Below, one piece after another: positions 34,365-46,645 of a stretch of 64,000 bases of DNA. The position numbers and the translations under genes were made by a program. Below the pieces are notes generated by a model. The model made no database searches and was not told the origin of the DNA. It saw only the letters and a list, made by a program, of their open reading frames with translations. Numbering within the stretch: position 1 is the first letter of the stretch; each line of letters opens with the position of its first letter. The stretch comes from Gnetum montanum. Lineage: Eukaryota > Streptophyta > Gnetopsida > Gnetales > Gnetaceae. The stretch lies in the NCBI GenBank assembly GCA_015680685.1, contig MNCI01009604.1, positions 569,059 through 633,058 of the forward strand, written 5' to 3'.

Positions 34365-35234
34365 TGATAAATCATGTTTTTCGTAGGCTAAGATATTAGG
34401 TATCCAATATCAAGGATCTTATATCGGAGCACAAGTTTCAACATCAGATATCCATTATCACAGAATGCATGCTTACCTATAAATACGACACTTGGATGCA
34501 CAATTCATCCCATTCTTTGGTCAATAGAGTAGCCAAACTCTTGTTATTTTATTCTATAGTCTTAGAAAATAGTTAATGAATTCCTATAGTGTGGATCTGA
34601 GTTAGTTGTACGACATCTTATTTGAGTGGACATGTACCTAGAAAAATTCCATGAACAGTAATAAGATTGAGATTAATTCTTATTCATTGCAGCACTTTGA
34701 CTTTGATTAGATTTACTTTCCATGCAATTTACTTTTCATGTACTTAGTTAATATCTACATTTCATGCAAGTTAATCAATTGGCAAAATGAGAACAACTAG
34801 TTTTGAGTGTAAACACATATTTTCTTGGTAATTTGAATAGTGTTATTGCTTAGTTCGCCTAGTAGTGTAGCGCTTGGTAATCCCAGTAGTGAATACATGG
34901 GTTTAGGATGTGTACAGCAAGTTGGGAATGAACCCTCATCACATGTAGGCTAGTTTAGACTTTACTTTCCATTATTAACTAGATTAAATGATTAATTTCT
35001 CTATTATCATTAGGAGTAGCATAAAGTTCAAACAACATCAAACATCATATGCCTCACCTTAGACTAAACCATACATAATAAAGCTACCACTAGTCTAAGT
35101 TGGAAGATAGTGAATTGTGATCAATGCTTAACAATCTAGATGCACAACTAATCCCATCCACAGAATTTGACTAGATCATGCATGAATGCTTGTGTTTTGT
35201 ATGGTTGGATGTAGAGGGTGCTCGTCACTCATCA
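34365..35234 (+). repeat. Element C 5' LTR
   Basis: It starts TGATAAATCATG and ends CGTCACTCATCA. A TATA box CCTATAAATACG lies at about 34470 and the motif CTTGGTAATCCC at about 34869. Confidence 0.9.
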
Positions 35235-35235
35235 T

Positions 35236-35253
35236 TAGCATCATTGTTGGGGA
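35236..35253 (+). promoter_or_regulatory. Element C primer-binding site, tRNA-Asp type
   Basis: TAGCATCATTGTTGGGGA starts one base after the LTR. It differs from TGGCGCCGTTGCCGGGGA at six sites, all C-to-T or G-to-A transitions. Confidence 0.75.
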
Positions 35254-35559
35254 TGGTGCTAGTTATCTGGATTGGTTGTATTATACATGATCATTGTTAA
35301 GGTATTAACAATTTATATTTTAGAAAATATTAAGTCACATATGTTAAAAAAATGTTTTCTTCACATAAGACCAATAATGCATCATATGATGAAAACTCTT
35401 GTAGGAGAAATGATAGGATCTATATTGAAGAGAATTAAAGTGAACAACCTCAAGTAGGGATTTCATATGCTCATTTTCATTCTTACTACATGCAAGGACT
35501 ATGATCAACTAGTATAGACAATCCTTACAGAGATGGAAAAAGTCCTAGAACAAGGAGGA

Positions 35560-37650
35560 CCTCAAGGCCCATGACCTCCTCTAAACCTAGAAAATATAGA
35601 TTAAGGAACCATGGAGGGTGATATAGGAGCCATGGCAATTCTCCTAGTTTCTCATCTTTCTCTTCCTCTTCAACATTTAATTTTGATGAAGATGAACATA
35701 GGTATAGAAATAGAGATACACAAAGGGATCAAGAAAAAGATAGAAATAGAAATAGATGAGATCATCAAAGTGAGCATAGATGAGATCATCATAATCTGAC
35801 GAATAAAAATAGAATTCATCATCATAACATGTCTTATGATAATGAATCCTTGTTGGCTATTAGGAGCATGACATAGATAATAGAGGTAGTTAGAATATGC
35901 CATAGACATCAAAGGGAAAGTTGCATCAAAAGGCTTAATATGAATAACATCCCTAATTTTGTGGGAGGTTATAACTTTGATCCACAACATCACTTACAAG
36001 CCTTTCATGATGCCTGCACCTTGTAAAATATAGAACATAAGTGGCAAAAGCTTAAGCTCTTCCCTAAGATACTAGTAGATGAATCTAAAAGTTGTTATAG
36101 GTCATTGGAACCAGATCCAATCCATTAGTGGCCCACAATGGTGGAAATCTTCAATGAAAAATACCAAACCTATGCAAGAGTGTCCAACCTAAGAAAACAA
36201 ATCTAAGGATGAAAGCATGAAAATCATGAATCCTTGGATGTGGACTTGGATAGATACTAGTCACTACTACATAGATGTCCAAGCCATGATTTCTCTCAAA
36301 AAGAGTAACTTTTCCACATCATAGATGGGCTTCATAATCAAACAAGGGAGACCCTTGGGATTTATGTCCAAGGTCAATTATATGAATTAAAATCCCATCA
36401 GATATAAAGGATAATCGAGCAGGTGGTAAAAGAGGAAGAAGAGCTATGTAAACTAACAAATGTAGAGGAATATAACTGAGACCCAACTCTTCAAAAGAAG
36501 AAAATCCATATTTATGACGAGGAAAAGAAAGTAGCTCTCGATGAGGTGATTTCACAACAAACCTTGATAATACAAAAATCTATTGATGAGCTTGAAGCAA
36601 GGCTAGATAAAATGTGGGAGTTGATGAATGAAAAAGTTACAACTTATGTGAAAACCTTGTAGGAGAGAGTAATGCAACAAGAATCAAGTAATCAAAAGAA
36701 GAGAAAAAAAATAAGAAACATCTAGGAACACTTATCGAAAAAAAGGAAAAATAGCTATAGGTGAAGAGGCTATAGACTCAACCATAGAAGATGATGATAG
36801 ATGTAACATTTTCCTATATGACCATCCAAAGAGCTATTGCCTAGTTATGTTACATCTATAAGAGTTTTGGGCTTTTACTTTGAATCCCAAGTTTGTACAA
36901 AAGAGAATGCCTAGGAATTTACCTTCTTCACAAGGTAATTATAGAGTGTCCTACAATAAACTGTACTATCCTAGTGGGACTTCTTATCAACCTCAAAAAT
37001 ACTCTCAGCCATAGTGGCAAAATCCATAGTCATGGGGGAGGCTATCATCAAATAGCAATACCCTTACTTCTAGCTAGACCTGTATAGATATTATGTTCAA
37101 CAATGTATTTCCCCAACTAGTTCTATTTCCTCTGCCTCAAATCACTACTACCACTCTTCCAAATATCATCAAGTTGTAACATCTTCTATGGGATCACCAC
37201 CTCATGCCTTTCACCTCTGTTATATCCTCAATATTCTCATACTTGCCTCCATTACATGTCACCACCAACAACACAAGAAATTTTGGCACCACAACATCAA
37301 CAAAAAAATACCTCTTGTGCTGGGAGCATACATGAAAATGATAAGGCTAGTAGATCTCCACCAAAACCTTGGAAACATATTTTCTTTAGGATAGTTTCCA
37401 TGCATGAGCATAAAACTTGTAGACCTACTGGCACATCAAAACCCACACAAGGTCAATTTGGTGCAACACCCTTCCTCTTTGAAACAATGTCTCTTGATCA
37501 TACACAAAATTCAACAACCATCAAAACTCCAACACAAGACGTAAATGATAAACCTATCACTATGGAGGGATAGAAATCTCCCTGCATCACTAATAATGAT
37601 NGCCTATCACTATGGAGGGATAGAAATCTCCCTGCATCACTAATAATGAT
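35560..37650 (+). pseudogene. gag: Element C gag (Retrotrans_gag type), decayed
   Basis: An Arg/Asp/Lys-rich N-terminal tract (about 35690-35800) is followed by the Gag core from about 35940: NIPNFVGGYNFDPQHHLQAF, then KLKLFPKILVDE, FNEKYQTYARVSNLRKQI and SHDFSQKE-like blocks. These parallel element B. Downstream comes the charged C-terminal helix region (36430-36720), a CDHP/SYC-like decayed piece near 36790-36860, and a Gln/Pro/Thr-rich linker (open piece 37256-37573). The protease that follows this linker in element B is absent. Stops are mostly TAG. The last bases are duplicated around the N at 37601. Confidence 0.7.
37553..37650. other. Assembly artefact: 48-bp overlap duplicated across a single N
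   Basis: 37553-37600 and 37603-37650 are identical, separated by N at 37601 and one base. This looks like two contigs joined without merging their overlap. Confidence 0.85.
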
Positions 37651-37869
37651 AAAAGGTGCAGTTGTGGGCTAGAAGTTTGAAATCTTAGCACTACCCCTAT
37701 ACCAACCCACCATAAATGTTAGACACAAGTGGGTGAGAAAAAACTAGTCTACACAGTAGCCACTAAACCAGAAGACACCCAGTGGCTTGAAAATGAGAGT
37801 ATAAAACTATTTTAAAAATGCATGGAACTAGCCAAACCACTTATTAATTATAATTGTAGTCAAGAGCTT

Positions 37870-39480
37870 AGTTGTGGAGGAGATTCCCCATCCTAAATCA
37901 AGAGCTAATAAGTGTTTTTCAGCTTTTTTGTTTTACAATTTTTTATCTTTTCCCTATTTCTTTCCATATTTTCTAATTCTTAATATGTTTTCCATTTGTT
38001 GTTATTTTTCTTTTTTCTTTATAATTTTCTATTTTCCTAAGTTTTCTTTTTATGCTGTATGAATGTCTTTAATGTTTTTTTTACTAATATTGCCAAGTCA
38101 TGATGCAAAAGTCAATGCTATGTGTTGGGTTTTTGTGCTATGCTATTAAGATGATTAGGTAAGTAATTGAGTGAAGTAGTGAGATCATCTCATCCATCCC
38201 TCCAGTTTCCTAAATAAATAGGTCTTTTATCATAAAATAAATTTGGTTCTTCTTTCATAAAACTAAAGTTCATCAATGATCATTGTACCTTGAAGAAAGA
38301 GGAAATGACCAAGTGGGAATAACAAGGGTGTGACGTCAAGCAAATTTTTTGGGTTCTCTTATTGATTTCCTTCATGTGGTTTATGACTCCTCATGGAACA
38401 TATCATGACTCTGCTGTCAATCAATAATAGGAAACTAAAAGTCTTTGCATGGTGTGGTTCCCATCCAAAATCATAAAAATATAAAATCCAAAAAAATAAT
38501 AAAAATTCAAAGCACAACCTTTAGACACAATAATGGGCTAGAATCACTACTTATGGGGCTGGAAAGACATGTTACCCATGTTTGAAGGCACCCCTCTAAC
38601 TAAGGCCCTTCCTTCCTTCTTCTCTTTTCTTCTCTTTTTGGAGTGATGATTGTTCTTTATGGTGATTATGGACTCATGGTGGTTGATAGGAAGGAATACA
38701 TTAATGCAAGGTCACTGTCAATGGTATGGACTTGGTCATTTTAATCACATTTGACATAAGAACCTATTGCTGACATGGTTAAGAACCTTACATCCCTATC
38801 TCTGTAATCCGTTCTCATTCCATTATTCACCTCATTGTTGCATAAAATTATGAGCCTTTTGGTTTTGTGTAGTATAGTGCAACATCCCAACCAAGTAGTT
38901 GTGTGTTGTTTGGAACAAAGAAATGATCTACATTTAACTTCTAACATGCCCATGGACATCTCTAGAAGTGGTTATGCAAGGGCATTATGGTAGGAGCCTA
39001 CTTTGAGGAGGATCCACTTGCATAACTTTTGTTAATCATGGCTTTGAACTAACCGTTACATCTTCCAGAACATTAGTGATGATTTCTCTGAATTTATGCA
39101 TGCTTTTGGAACTACTTTTCATCAATTTTAATTACTTTTTCCTACTTCTTTATCTCCATATCCTTCAACTTCCAAAAAAATTCTTGGTCATCTTCTGCAT
39201 TGGACATTTGGCTTTAATTGTTTAAAAACTTGTGCACTTCTAGAGTTACACTTATTAGTTATGGGGGCTAGGGATGTCCACTTTGAAATTTTTCCAACAT
39301 CCTATTTTTGAACATTGTGGTAACTAATAGTAATTAACCAAAATAATGTAAACAACTTGATGATTTTAGTTACCTCATAGCATTGAGCATAGTACACTAT
39401 CATGATCTTGTGCTTAAACACAAACTAAGGAATCCGAAAAGGGTTAATTATTAAGGAAAATTTACCAAAACTAATGTTGA
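37870..39480 (+). other. Element C non-coding 3' interior
   Basis: The region matches 29880-31600 upstream of the H2 ORF. It has T-rich runs and no credible coding frame. After about 39480 the two sequences part: H2 goes into its accessory ORF, while C runs to its own 3' end. Confidence 0.6.
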
Positions 39481-39983
39481 TCCTTTGGTAACTATAGGTG
39501 ATGCTAAAAGGAATGCTTATGGAAGATGGTCTTTTGCTTGGCATGAAAACGAAGCTAAGAGAGGGTTAATAGAGGATATGTCCATGGACAAATAGTAGCA
39601 CATACATGATAATGGCTCAAACATCACATGATTGCTCGATCCACGGTATGGTGAGAAGAAATATTAGTTCATCCTTAAAGAGTATTCGACATAACCATAG
39701 AATCATCAACATAATAATCAAGGTTGGAAGTTTGCGATCGCTAGTGGCAATAAGAAGAATCATCTTTAGTGACATTTTGAAGACCTCTGCAAATTTTGTA
39801 ATCTTCAATATTTATCCAATATTTTACTCAATTTGTCATTTTTTCTGTATCCACGTGAATAAAATTTTGTAATATGGCACTTAGATTCAATTAGTAGTTA
39901 GAGTTAATCAATAATCCCATAACTTCCCAATATTTTGTAAAGAACTTGTTCCTCCTTCTGTTCACTCGATGATGAATTTTTAT

Positions 39984-39998
39984 TTAGTTGTTGGGGTA
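39984..39998 (+). promoter_or_regulatory. Element C polypurine tract
   Basis: TTAGTTGTTGGGGTA directly precedes the 3' LTR start TGATAAATCATG. It is a weaker purine run than in B and H. Confidence 0.7.
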
Positions 39999-40840
39999 TG
40001 ATAAATCATGTTTTTTGTAGGCTAAGATATTGGAGCACAAGTTATGAAATTGAATATCTGATATCATGGGATGCGTGCTTGCTTATAAATACAACACTTG
40101 GGGTGCACGATTCATCCCATTCGTTTATCAATAGAGTAGACAAACTCTTGCAGTTTTATTTTGTAGTCATAGAGAATAGCTAGTAAGTGCCTGTAGTGTG
40201 GATCTAAGTCAGTTGTACAATGTCTTATTTGAGTGGCAATGTACCTGGACACATTCCATGAACAAAAATAAGGTTGAAATTAATTCTTATTTGTTGTAGC
40301 ACTTTGACTTAGAATATATTTACTTTCCATGAAATTTAATTTTCATGTACTTAGTTAATATCTACATTTTGTGCAAGTTAATTAATTGGTGGAATGAGTG
40401 TGAATAGTTTTGAGTGTAAATAGATATTACTTAGTAATCCTAGCAGCGTTATTGCTAGGTTTGCCCAATAACATAGTGCTTGGTAATCCCAATAGTGGAT
40501 ACGTGAGTTTAGGAAGTGTATGGTAAGCTAGGAATAGATCCTCATCACCTATAGGCTAGTTTAAAATTTACTTTCCATTATTAATTAGATTAAATGATTA
40601 ATATTTTTATTATCATTAGGAGTCGCATAAAGTCAAAACAACATCAACAATCATATGCCTCACCTTGGACTAAACCATTCATGACAAAGCTACCACTAGT
40701 CCAAGTGGAAAGATAGTGAACTATGATCAATGCTTAATGATCTAGATGCACATCTAGTTCCATCCACAAAATTAAACTAGATCATGTGTTAACACTTGTG
40801 ATTCATATGGTTAAGCATAGGGGGTATGTGCCACTCATCA
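39999..40840 (+). repeat. Element C 3' LTR
   Basis: It starts TGATAAATCATG and ends GTGCCACTCATCA, is colinear with the 5' LTR and is followed by GTTTG. Confidence 0.9.
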
Positions 40841-40845
40841 GTTTG

Positions 40846-41090
40846 CAACCAAGTTTGTCAATATGAAAGAAATGTTTCCTATAATGCCCTACCCATGGGA
40901 TGTGCCAGCACTAGCCAGTGTAGGTGTAGTTACTTGGATCATTAATGATCCACAAAATAAGGAGAAAACAATGAAGGTGCTCTTGGATGCCTTCAAATTT
41001 TTAGAAGTAGCAGCAAGGTAGCCCACATCACTAGTTGAACCAAGACATGATAAGGGACCATCTAGGTCATGAAAGCCTCCTTCTCCTAGT
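40846..41090 (+). pseudogene. H2 accessory coding region, second part
   Basis: The reading continues directly from 34359 across element C. TGTCAATATGAAAGAAATGTTT here corresponds to the H1 sequence from about 7003. Soon after, it is cut again by D2 at 41091. CTAGT at 41086-41090 is the left D2 target duplication. Confidence 0.6.
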
Positions 41091-42223
41091 GGTTGACCTT
41101 TTGGTATGTCAAAACATTAAGAAAAATGAAGCACAAGGATGTTTGTATTTTTGTGTAGTTGTTGCATTTGTAGGACCTATATTAAGACAAGAAGGCATGT
41201 GGAAGTTCAAGAACATGGACAAGGAACAAAGACTTCAAAGCTTAGAAGGAAGTCTTAGAATTGAACAATTATTTTCAGAGAAGACATCATGCAAAAACAA
41301 CAGATGCCTACCATCAAGTGAAGATGTCTCTAAGGAAAAGAAGACATCTTGGTAGAATTGAAGGTAGCACAAGAGAAGATGTCTCTAGAAAATACTAGAC
41401 ATCTTTTTGGAGAGAAAGACATCTTTCATGAGAAGAAGAAGTCTTTGTAGAATGAAGGTCTAATGCAGAAAGATGTCTTACTCTTGAAGATGTCTATCCA
41501 AAATGAAGGTCCATTACAGAAAGACATCTCTGTCTCACAGAAGACATCTCTAGTGATCATTAACTAGTCATTGCATGGATTCCTAGCTAATTTCAAAAAC
41601 ATATTGGCTATAAGAAGACTTCATTCTCATTAGGAAAAGTGTAAGCATTGTGTACTTTCATTGTATTCATTAAGCAATCATTATGATCATTGTTGTTCCT
41701 CATTGTATAATCTTTTATCTATTATAATTGGTCAAAGTGAGCTGTACCTCAAAGTGCAAGGATTAGCAAACTTATTTGCATTCTTCCCTTGTGATTGTTG
41801 TTCTCTATTGTTGCCTTATGGAGTTGAAGTGCTTCTTATGGAAAGGTATCTTGCTTGAGCTTGTCGGGATCCTACAGGATTGAGTATTGGTGTAGCGTCA
41901 CAACACTCTGGAGTAGAGATCAAGTTGTAAAGGTTATGGGATCCTGAAAACCACATTTGAAGCTTATTAGAACCTTGTAGGGTTGAGTGGATTTGTAGCA
42001 ACAAATCACTTTCTTGTGAAGCTTAGAGCTTGTACAAGGTGTGGTACCTTTCAAACCACATTTGAGAGTAACAAAGTATGAAGGTGTGCTTGCAAACTAT
42101 CCTCCAAGTATGGACTACCCAAGTTCGGGAACCATGTTAATTTTGGTGTGTCCTTTACTTTAAAGAATTTTTTTGTTGAGGAACTTACTTATCATCCCCA
42201 CTTTTGAAGTTCAAAAATCCTCA
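41091..42223 (+). repeat. D2 5' LTR
   Basis: The start GGTTGACCTTTTGG is TGTTGACC with its terminal T mutated, and the end is ATCCTCA. It carries the AGATGTCT/AGACATCT cluster at about 41280-41550. Confidence 0.85.
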
Positions 42224-42225
42224 AG

Positions 42226-42237
42226 TGGCATCAAAGC
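42226..42237 (+). promoter_or_regulatory. D2 primer-binding site, tRNA-iMet type
   Basis: TGGCATCAAAGC differs from TGGTATCAGAGC at two positions and lies two bases after the LTR. Confidence 0.8.
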
Positions 42238-42276
42238 TTGGTACTCTTCTTCATCAACAACTTCAAAGAGTGAACA

Positions 42277-44100
42277 ATGGAGGGGATATCTTATATAAAG
42301 CCACCCATGTTTGACAGATTTGACTTCACCTATTGGAAAGCTAGAATGTAAGCATTCTTTGAATCCATGGAGTTTGAAGTTTGGAAGTTAATCCTTGAAG
42401 GCTAGATCTTGCTTGTTGACAACTCCACTAGGATCATCAAGCCTTGCAACAAATGGACACAAGAGGAGAAAGATAAGCTCATGTTTGATTCAAAAGTAAA
42501 GAATTGTTTATATTATGTTTTAAATAAATCTGAATTTAATAGAGTAGTAGGATGTAAAATTGCCAAAATTTTTTGACAAACTTTAGACGCTGCTTATGAA
42601 AGAACCTTTATTATTAAGCAATCAAAATTGTTTAGTTTTGCAAAGAGAATATGATAAGCTTAAAATGAAAGAAGGTGAGAAAATAAAAGATTACTTCTCT
42701 AGAGAAAATAATATTGTTGTAGCTATTAAAGGTACCCATAAAGATTTGCTTGAGAGAGATGTCATTATCAAAATGATTATAATTGTTTAACTGGAGTTTA
42801 GATCGAAGGTTACGGCTATGGAAGAAATCAAAGATTTTTCAACTTTGAAATCTAAAGAGCTTCAAAGTACTCTCATTTCTTATGAAATGAATCTCATAAG
42901 TAAAGAAGCCATCCAAGAAAGACCAATTTCTCTAAAGACTACCTTCAAGGAGAAGGAGCTCAATGAGCATGATGAGGGTAGTGAAGATAAGATTGCCTTC
43001 TCACAAGAAAGCTACAATGACTAATAACAAGGAAAAACAAAGGCACATATCAGTAAAGATCTAATTAGTATAAAGATAAAGAAAGAGGTAAAAGTTTATT
43101 ATATTCTAACTTAGATTTCTATTCTATAGAATGTTGGGTCTATGGAGGAAAAGGCCATATGACCTCTGAATGTTCTAGTAATATCAAGTTGTAGCCCAAG
43201 AATAGATCCACTAATGAGGTGAAGAAAACCAACTTCTATACAAGTTGGGATGATGGGGAGTAGAGTGAGGAAGAAGTGGAGGATGATGCTAAAAATTCTC
43301 ATCTCATTTGCATGAACCTCATTAATGATGATGCTAATTCATCAAATGATGATCTCAATGACAAATAAAGTTTTGATCTTTTATGCAATGAGATTTTTCC
43401 TTTCGAAAATCTTTGCAATAAGTTAAATAAATAGATCAACTATATGGATCAAGAAATATCTTTGTTGAATTTGACTATTTCTAATCTGACTAAATAATGC
43501 TTAGACCTAAGGGCTGAGAATGAAAAGCTAGCCTTATCCTTAGAACATGCCAAAGTGGAAGTTGTAGACATAAAATTAGTAAATGAAAGATTGGTTAAGT
43601 GAAAGGAAGCTCTTGGGATGATGTTGGAACAAGGAAGAAGTTCACATGATAAGAGTGGTCAAGGATGTTGCATGCAAAAGAAGTCATCTTCTATAAATCC
43701 ATCACAAACAAATGATCATCCAAATGAATGAGGTGGTACACCAAATCAAAGGAAGCTTCTCTCCATCAAAATGGTCCTAAAAGGTTTTCTCATCCTAATC
43801 TCTCATACTATCATAAGAGGATTAGGTGCTAATATTGTCATAAATTAGGACATAATCAATGGGATGGCAATCTCAAGTATTATCATATAAATAGTTGGTC
43901 ATATCATAGAACTCCTTGGTCTTATTAAAGTGTAGCAAGAAAGGATTTTTTGCAGGATCATAGGGGAGATAGGACATCAACATAAAAGAACAAAGGAACT
44001 AGGAAAGAATGGAATTAAAAGGTAGGAACAAGGGAATCAATATACTCTCACTAAAAAATTTGTCAGAGGAAGCTAAGCCTTGGACAAGAAGTTCAGTTGA
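42277..44100 (+). pseudogene. gag: D2 gag (Copia gag_2/UBN2 type), decayed
   Basis: The ATG at 42277 opens the Copia Gag start with PPMFDRFDFTYWKARM, here keeping the YWKA that D1 has lost, then FESMEFEVWKLILEG and WTQEEKDKLMFDSK. YDKLKMKEGEKIKDYFSREN and the FKELQSTL-type helices fall in the open pieces 42596-42790 and 42818-43024. The CCHC knuckle near 43131 (CWVYGGKGHMTSEC) has lost its second Cys, a different lesion from D1. The frame is broken by TAA and TAG, for example in place of Gln after KARM. Confidence 0.8.
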
Positions 44101-44182
44101 GAAAGGAATCCTCCAAAGAGGAAACTCCTTCTCTAGCTCTCTAAGTACCATTATTTTTTGATAGAATAGTAGATAAGTAGAG

Positions 44183-44520
44183 GTAAGTTTTCATTTTTGC
44201 AAGTATCTATTAAGACTATAGTCCATTGGTAGCTCTTCCCAAAATCCTATCCTATTTTTGCAAAGATGTCTCTGCAAAATAAAAGACATGTTCATGAAGA
44301 CATCTACTCACAAAAAAAGACATCTCTTTGATTTTTCTTTTTTTTCAGGAAAGACATCTACTATGTTTGAAATACGTCTACTACTATTTTTAAAATGCAG
44401 ATAAGATGTTTTCCCTCTGTAATAGACATCTTCTTTTTCAACCAAATCCCTCATTCGATGCTATTTTTAAACTCAAAACCCTCATTCCTTTGTCATATTC
44501 TCTCATTTGAGCCCACATAG
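44183..44520 (+). other. Candidate intron between D2 gag and the accessory ORF
   Basis: AGAG|GTAAGTTTT at 44183 is a strong donor shape and is conserved in D1. CCCACATAG at 44512-44520 is a plausible acceptor, and the accessory ATG follows at 44521. The interval holds another AGATGTCT/AGACATCT cluster. Splicing is inferred from sequence shape only. Confidence 0.4.
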
Positions 44521-46120
44521 ATGACTAGGGCTCCACCATTTATAGTGATTTTATCAAAGACGGTTCATAAGAAGGTTGGAACATCTAGGGCACCACCAAA
44601 GAAGAAATCTAGAGGAAGTTCTAGTAGCACACCACCCACTTAGATGCCCCAATTCCATAATGCAAGTGCACAACATAGGTTTGAGGCCACTCAAACTACT
44701 AGCATCATTGTTAAACGTTTTCTATATTTCCTTGCTCATAGACAAACTGCATTGATGGATTACTTTAAAGCTTTGAATTAGGGCTCTTTCATTACAATGA
44801 ATTTTCTAGTTCTTGAAGTATTAATTAGAGAATTCTATTACAATAGTGTTATTACAAATGCTATTGTTGGAGCATTCACTTCCATGGTTGGGGGCCTTCT
44901 CATTGAGGTTTCTTCCCAAGTTGTGAATGTAATCCTTGGGATCTCCAATTCCAATGTCTTCTAGGTAGCCATTGATTTTGTGCTAGACATTTATTCAAAT
45001 GGTATCATGCCTGTAGCATATGATGAATTTTCTAAGGTATTGTTTGGGAAAGATGGTACATTTGATAGAGATCATGTTGAGAGGAGCTTGATGACTCCTG
45101 ATGCTTCCTCCTTGTTTCTTGTTTGGTAAAAGGTGAAATTTATAGTTATCTACTACCATCCTAGGCCTATGTGCTTTATTTTCCTCTGATAAAACTACCA
45201 TTAGATCTAGGACATACACTTTGTCAAAATATGCTGAGTTTGTTTATCAAGGAAAGAGTCCTTGGGCACCCCTATCTCATTAGCTTGTTGATTTGTCAGA
45301 AGGATGTGCTGATTCCAGAGATGCCTTTAGTTAAAGATAAGAGGATCATCAGTGAATATGTTTAGAAGAGGAATCTTTCAAATGTGGTAGAAATAGGACC
45401 TAGCACCAGATCATAGAAGAAGAAGGAGGAGGCATCTCCCCAATTGAGTAGATTAAAATCCACAAGTGCTGAGATCTATTCTTCACTAAAGAAGCTTCTT
45501 TGGCCTTTTGCAAAAGCCATGAGGAAGCTTGGGAGAAACCTCTCTTACTTGTAGAAGAGTTTGGATGTAGCTAGCATTCCACCTCCTTCTAATGGGGAGG
45601 AATTTGAGGAGGTTACTACTCTTGCTATTTCTAAAAGTGAGGAGGATGTTCCTATCCCCTTGAGGCATTCTGCAGTAGTTGGTCCTTTGTGTGCTTATGA
45701 CTCAGGGATGGAGTTTGATTCAAAACCTGAGGCACCACCAACTTGTGTCCAAGGGGAGCATCGTGTTTCCATGTAGCAACCTAAGCATCATGATACTACA
45801 CTACCTATCCATTTTGTTCCTCCATTAGCTGATGCTCCAAGCTTAGCAGTAGGCTATAGAGAGCATCTTTGGAATCATGTCCCAATGGGTACTAGCTCAG
45901 TAGCCTTCACTTCAACTAGATCCTCCAGCTTCATCTCGATATTGAGTGAAGCTTCATCCCCAAGAAGCTCCCATCTAGTAGATTGAGTCCTCTGATGAGG
46001 ACACATAGAGATCAAGCCAACAATGCACCAATAGTGATGACAATGAGGAGGAGACTTATCATCCATCCAAAGTGGTAGCAAAATCATAATCTGAAGATGC
46101 AATCGAGGCTAATGATTAGA
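44521..46120 (+). pseudogene. D2 accessory ORF resembling plant-transposon-associated domain, decayed
   Basis: From ATG at 44521 a coding frame runs to about 45128 with TAG and TAA stops in former Gln positions. It continues in another frame from about 45171 to 46116, so one frameshift separates them. The N-terminus is a basic Ser/Pro/Lys tail. Then comes FLVLEVLIREFYYNSVITNA, followed by an LGISNSNVF segment and later HPYLISLLICQKDVLIPEMP. This order resembles the putative plant transposon domain found in Athila-type elements (reading LVREFYAN ... FPSLITELCRRAGV). The C-terminal third is acidic and Pro/Ser-rich. D1 lacks the ORF. The function is unknown; an env-like or accessory role is speculation. 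Confidence 0.5.
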
Positions 46121-46645
46121 GACCTTGGGAGATTATTTTTCTATCTCCTTTTTATTGTTGTCGAAAAAGGAGAAGTTTTTGTCTTTCACATATGTGATTT
46201 TTGGGACTTTGCACATATGTGATTGATATGATGCGAGATAGGTGGATGCGATTGATGTGATGCTAGACCGATGGTTGTTTTTGATAGTTGGATATTTATG
46301 TGGACAATTGGCCACATGAAAATTTGTAGAAGAGTTATAGATAGATGGTGTTTTCCTTTGATATCTTTGTGTGGTGTTCTTTCAGTCTTTACTTTTGCAT
46401 TTGTATTTTTTCATTATTTTCCATGTTTTACCAAATAACCTTGAACCTTAACACTTTATCCTAGTCCTTGACTGTAATAGAAATTTATATGTCTTAATAT
46501 ATTGGTTTTTAGAGCTAAGTTTATGTGCTTTATCCTTTTTAATGTTGTTCAAAAAAGGGGAGAATATAGTTATGGATATTTTTGGATATTTTCATATCTA
46601 CTAATCCATTTTCTTAAGTTTTTAGCATCACCAAAAAGTTAAAGA

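Larger units (their letters stand above)
34365..40840 (+). mobile_element. Gypsy-type LTR retrotransposon C, gag only
   Basis: The element has a 5' LTR 34365-35234, a tRNA-Asp-like primer site, a decayed gag, a long non-coding 3' interior, a polypurine tract and a 3' LTR 39999-40840. The perfect target duplication GTTTG flanks it. It sits inside the H2 accessory ORF, so it is younger than H2. No protease core, reverse transcriptase or integrase is recognisable. Its gag and LTR architecture match element B. An unmerged assembly overlap with a single N lies inside, at 37553-37650. Confidence 0.9.
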
